Positions 12,916-15,738 of a stretch of 15,738 nt of DNA are shown one piece after another; the first letter of the stretch is position 1, and the number at the start of each line of letters is the position of its first letter. A model generated the notes under the pieces. It was not told the origin of the DNA. It ran no database searches and worked only from the letters and a program-made list of their open reading frames with translations. Location of the stretch: the NCBI GenBank assembly GCA_022776205.1, contig JALFIK010000182.1:1-15738 (forward strand). Direction: 5' to 3'. A program made the position numbers and the translations under genes. The stretch is from Eubacterium sp. GTDB taxonomy: Bacteria > Bacillota > Clostridia > Lachnospirales > Lachnospiraceae.

Positions 12916-15585
12916 TCATATTTTCTCTCCAAATTTTGTTTTTCCCATTCTCACATCTTGCAGATGGGCAGTTTCTTCCTCATTCGCATAGTCAAGAAGA
13001 TAATTTTTCCCTTTCCCCTGTTCTTTCTCATTCATCTCACGGATTTTCTCTTCCACCCGCTCTACTTCTTTATAAAAATCTCTGGCAGAAATCCGATAGG
13101 CACCCTGTCCCATGACAATCACCTGCTCAAGCGCATCGGATGTTGCAACAGTCACCTCATACTTTCTTCCTATCTCGTGGGTTGTCTTCTCAATGTACTG
13201 ATCTGCTGTTTCTGCTTCTTTTGTATATACCACATATATATTGTGATATTTTTGTACTTCTCCCATGTTTCCCTTCACTTTATATGCATCAAAGACAAGA
13301 ATCAGTGTATCGCCTGTGAAGCCCTGATAATTGCACAGAATGTCCATCAGTTTACTCCTTGCCGCATCGATACTCGCCTTCGCCAGTTCCTGAAGCTCTT
13401 CCCAGGCAAAAATAATATTATAACCGTCTACCAGCAGGTATTTTTTCCGTGGTCTGTCAAAATTTAACGTACTTTCTCTTCGGTCAGACGCGGGTGTATT
13501 TTCCTGTCGATATCCACTATACCTGTCTTTATCCTTGTGGCGGCCTCCAAATTCTCTCTCCATAATCGCCAGAAGTTCCGGATCCTCCTCATAAGAGGAA
13601 TAAAATTTCCGGGATAGATTCTGCCCGCTTTTTTCTTCCTTGTCCTGTTCGTTTCCGTCCTCTTCTCTCCGTTCCTCTTTGATATGCATATATTTCGGAA
13701 CTTCATTCCAGCTTACGGGGAAACCGGCACCATGGGAACAAAAAACAGAACCCGTCGGATTATCCAGATCCCTTTCGCTGTCATATTCCATCCGAGCAAT
13801 CACATCCGCGGCATTATGACACGGTGCGTATCCTTTTACCGTATAAGAAATCCTCCCTTTCCCCTTTGTATAAGAAAGTAGCTCTTTTTGATAATCCTGC
13901 ATTTCCGATACGGGTGCCATCCCTGAAATGCGTACCATTCCCTGCTCATCCGGTGTTCCCGGCCCCTGAAAACTTCCGCACTTCTGTCCGATATCCGCCA
14001 TGACTCTCCCCACCTGATCTGTGGGAATTTCCATCACAAATGAATACCACGGCTCAAGAAGTACATTCTTTGCCGATTTCAATCCCTGTCGAACTGCACG
14101 GTAAGTTGCCTCACGGAAATCTCCGCCTTCCGTATGCTTCAGGTGCGCTCTTCCTGCCGTGAGAGTAATTTTCATATCCGTAATAGGCGAACCTGTCAGA
14201 ACACCGACATGTTCTTTTTCCTTAAGATGCGTTAAAATAAGACGTTGCCAGTTTCTGTCAAGCACATCCTCGCTGCAGACGGTATCAAAAACAAGCCCGC
14301 TTCCCGGAGGCAGTGGCTCCATGTAAAGATGGACTTCCGCATAATGACGAAGGGGCTCATAATGTCCTACTCCGATTACCGGCTCCTGTATCGTTTCTTT
14401 ATATGCAATTTTGCCTGGCCCGAAAGTAATCGGAATATGAAATCTTTCCGCAATCATACTCTGCAGAATTTCTGTCTGAACTTCTCCCATAAGCTTCATG
14501 TGAATTTCTCCCAGAGCGGCATTCCATGTAATATTTAAAAGGGGTTCTTCCTCTTCTAACTGTTTTAACTCCCGAAACATTTTCGAGGCATCCGTTCCCT
14601 CCGGCAAAATCACCTGATAAGCAAGAACCGGTTCCAGACAGGAAGTATGATCTTCCCTTTCTGCTCCGATCCCCTGTCCCACATAGGAAGAGGAGAGTCC
14701 GGTGACCGCACAGATGCTGCCCGGCCCGGCCTCTTTTACCATCTGATATTTTGCTCCGGAATAAATTCGAATCTGATTGATCTTCTCCGCATCTGTCACC
14801 GGCATCTTTACTTCCAGATGTCCCCCGGTTACTTTAAGAAAAGTCAGACGTTCTCCTTTATCATCCCGACTGATCTTAAATATTCTGGCTCCAAACTCTT
14901 TCTGCCCGAAAAAAGGAATCATGTATCGTCTGAAACCGTAGAGAAGTTCTTCTATCCCCTGCATCTTCAGTGCAGAACCGAAAAAACACGGAAAAACTTT
15001 TCTCTCCCGGATCAATTTCTGAATTTTTGCCGGCTCCACCTTTTCCTCTTCCATATAAGAGTCCAGTGCGTCTTCATCAGTCATGGCAATTTCTTCCATA
15101 CATTCCTCATTATCTACGGAAAAATCAATACAGCCTTCATCAAGCTTTTTTTGAAGTTCCCGCATCAGCCGGGTACGGTCTGCGCCCGGCTGATCCATTT
15201 TATTCATAAAAAGAAATACCGGAACCTTATACTCCTCTAAAAGATTCCACAGGGTACGGGTATGCCCCTGCACTCCGTCTGTCCCACTAATTACCAGCAC
15301 CGCATAATCAAGCACCTGCATTGTTCTTTCCGTCTCTGCACAAAAATCCACATGTCCCGGAGTGTCCAAAAGAAAAATCCGTTTGTCTTCCAGGGTAAAA
15401 ACTGCCTGTTTGGAAAAAATAGTGATTCCCCTGTCTTTCTCCATGGGATCTGTATCCAGGAAGGCATCCCCATGATCTACTCTCCCGGGTTTCCTTAAAA
15501 CACCGGATTTATAAAGCATCGCCTCTGATAATGTTGTTTTTCCCGCATCCACATGGGCAAAAATGCCCAGTACAATATTTTTCAC
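12916..15585 (-). CDS. TetM-like translational GTPase fused to a YacP/Rae1-type NYN ribonuclease
   Basis: An 889-residue two-part protein, numbered from the GTG at 15585. Residues 1 to about 635 are an EF-G-like GTPase of the TetM/TetO ribosomal-protection type: AHVDAGKT (10-17), DRGIT (51-55), DTPGH with the catalytic His (74-78), NKMD (128-131), then domains II to V. About 80 charged residues follow (636-713), including DPELLAIMEREFG. Residues 714-889 form an NYN/PIN-like domain: VDGYN, VFDAYK, ADQYIEK and ATSDALEQ, with four conserved Asp (720, 766, 795, 817). In Bacillus subtilis the stand-alone YacP (Rae1) cleaves mRNA in the ribosomal A site; TetM-type factors bind that same site. Whether this factor confers tetracycline resistance is unknown. 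The GTG start matches the TetM N-terminus and has AGGTGAG just upstream; an ATG at 15612 lies inside a hairpin and is less likely. TetM itself is 639 residues, so the whole NYN part is an addition. Confidence 0.88.
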   Translation of the reverse strand: MKNIVLGIFAHVDAGKTTLSEAMLYKSGVLRKPGRVDHGDAFLDTDPMEKDRGITIFSKQAVFTLEDKRIFLLDTPGHVDFCAETERTMQVLDYAVLVISGTDGVQGHTRTLWNLLEEYKVPVFLFMNKMDQPGADRTRLMRELQKKLDEGCIDFSVDNEECMEEIAMTDEDALDSYMEEEKVEPAKIQKLIRERKVFPCFFGSALKMQGIEELLYGFRRYMIPFFGQKEFGARIFKISRDDKGERLTFLKVTGGHLEVKMPVTDAEKINQIRIYSGAKYQMVKEAGPGSICAVTGLSSSYVGQGIGAEREDHTSCLEPVLAYQVILPEGTDASKMFRELKQLEEEEPLLNITWNAALGEIHMKLMGEVQTEILQSMIAERFHIPITFGPGKIAYKETIQEPVIGVGHYEPLRHYAEVHLYMEPLPPGSGLVFDTVCSEDVLDRNWQRLILTHLKEKEHVGVLTGSPITDMKITLTAGRAHLKHTEGGDFREATYRAVRQGLKSAKNVLLEPWYSFVMEIPTDQVGRVMADIGQKCGSFQGPGTPDEQGMVRISGMAPVSEMQDYQKELLSYTKGKGRISYTVKGYAPCHNAADVIARMEYDSERDLDNPTGSVFCSHGAGFPVSWNEVPKYMHIKEERREEDGNEQDKEEKSGQNLSRKFYSSYEEDPELLAIMEREFGGRHKDKDRYSGYRQENTPASDRRESTLNFDRPRKKYLLVDGYNIIFAWEELQELAKASIDAARSKLMDILCNYQGFTGDTLILVFDAYKVKGNMGEVQKYHNIYVVYTKEAETADQYIEKTTHEIGRKYEVTVATSDALEQVIVMGQGAYRISARDFYKEVERVEEKIREMNEKEQGKGKNYLLDYANEEETAHLQDVRMGKTKFGEKI

Positions 15586-15598
15586 TTTCTCACCTATC

Positions 15599-15635
15599 AA
15601 AAACAGCGGCATGACTTACCTAAAAGTCCTGCCGC
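15599..15635 (-). terminator. Terminator-like hairpin between tRNA-Ser and the GTPase gene
   Basis: On the minus strand, GCGGCA (15630-15635) pairs with TGCCGC (15606-15611), then after one mismatch GACTT (15624-15628) pairs with AAGTC (15613-15617), around a 6-nt loop. A run of five T follows (15599-15603). It could end tRNA-Ser transcripts or act as an attenuator, since I find no good promoter between it and the GTG start at 15585. It also contains the alternative ATG (15612). Confidence 0.55.
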
Positions 15636-15662
15636 CTTCTTTCATTCTTTCTATAATCAAAA

Positions 15663-15738
15663 CGGAGATGGAGGGATTTGAACCCTCGCGCCGGTTACTG
15701 CCGACCTACCGCATTTCGAGTGCGGACCCTTCAGCCAC
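15663..15738 (-). tRNA. tRNA-Ser(CGA), 5' end cut by the window edge
   Basis: The minus strand shows the D-arm onward: anticodon loop CTCGAAA (15714-15720) with anticodon CGA (reads UCG, Ser), a long class II variable arm typical of tRNA-Ser, the T-arm GAGGG-TTCAAAT-CCCTC, and the 3' acceptor half CATCTCC (15664-15670) with discriminator G73 at 15663. No CCA is encoded. The first six nucleotides of the acceptor stem lie beyond 15738. Confidence 0.92.

Noticed and set aside
12883..13467. 194-codon open frame on the plus strand
   Set aside because: Antisense to the NYN part of the GTPase fusion and the adjoining terminator; no ribosome site and a low-complexity, Phe-rich product.
14647..15240. 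197-codon open frame on the plus strand
   Set aside because: Antisense to the GTPase domain; the protein on the minus strand has clear family motifs and this one has none.
1..15738. Mobile element, prophage, CRISPR or toxin-antitoxin pair
   Set aside because: No transposase, integrase, terminal repeats, spaced direct repeats or recognisable toxin genes were seen. The tRNA genes show no flanking repeat of their 3' ends that would suggest integration.

Overview
The window looks like chromosomal DNA of a low-GC Gram-positive anaerobe, most likely a member of the Clostridia close to Lachnospiraceae. The pointers are Shine-Dalgarno sequences before nearly every gene, sigma-A type promoters with 17-bp spacers, tRNA genes without encoded CCA, a reverse-type rubrerythrin next to PerR, an rpmG gene of the rpmG-secE-nusG type, and a TetM-like GTPase with a C-terminal NYN domain. 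I see no insertion sequence, prophage, CRISPR array or integrase. Taxonomy is inferred from gene content, not from a marker search.

Layout, left to right. (1) 1-115: 5' part of rpmG on the minus strand, cut by the window edge. (2) 116-498: a 383-bp intergenic region with divergent promoters for rpmG and dut and a cluster of four DnaA boxes between them. (3) 499-1716: dut and comF, plus strand, 6 bp apart. (4) 1724-4948: mreB followed by recD2, minus strand, converging on comF with a 7-bp gap. (5) 5157-5402: free-standing acpP with its own strong promoter and a likely terminator. (6) 5623-6692: perR and a reverse rubrerythrin, an oxidative-stress pair. (7) 6795-7012: a short transcription unit with a tRNA-Thr(CGU) gene whose D-loop and T-loop lack key elbow bases, followed by a structured tail and terminator. 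(8) 7072-9734: a four-gene minus-strand operon (Rrf2 regulator, CmpB-family membrane protein, PAP2 phosphatase, EutP-like P-loop protein). (9) 9919-10827: a lone gene resembling an N-truncated CbiE joined to a CbiT whose SAM-binding motifs have decayed. (10) 10971-12726: glpF, a DhaS-like TetR regulator and a small unknown ORF. (11) 12916-15585: a TetM-like translational GTPase fused to a YacP/Rae1-type NYN endoribonuclease. (12) 15663-15738: tRNA-Ser(CGA), cut by the window edge, separated from the GTPase by a terminator-like hairpin.

The most interesting items are the GTPase-nuclease fusion with a possible attenuator in its leader, the elbow-deficient tRNA-Thr with its structured tail, the degenerate CbiE/CbiT-like protein, and the DnaA-box cluster between two housekeeping promoters. 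Motif positions and box matches were read by eye; no database search or folding program was run.
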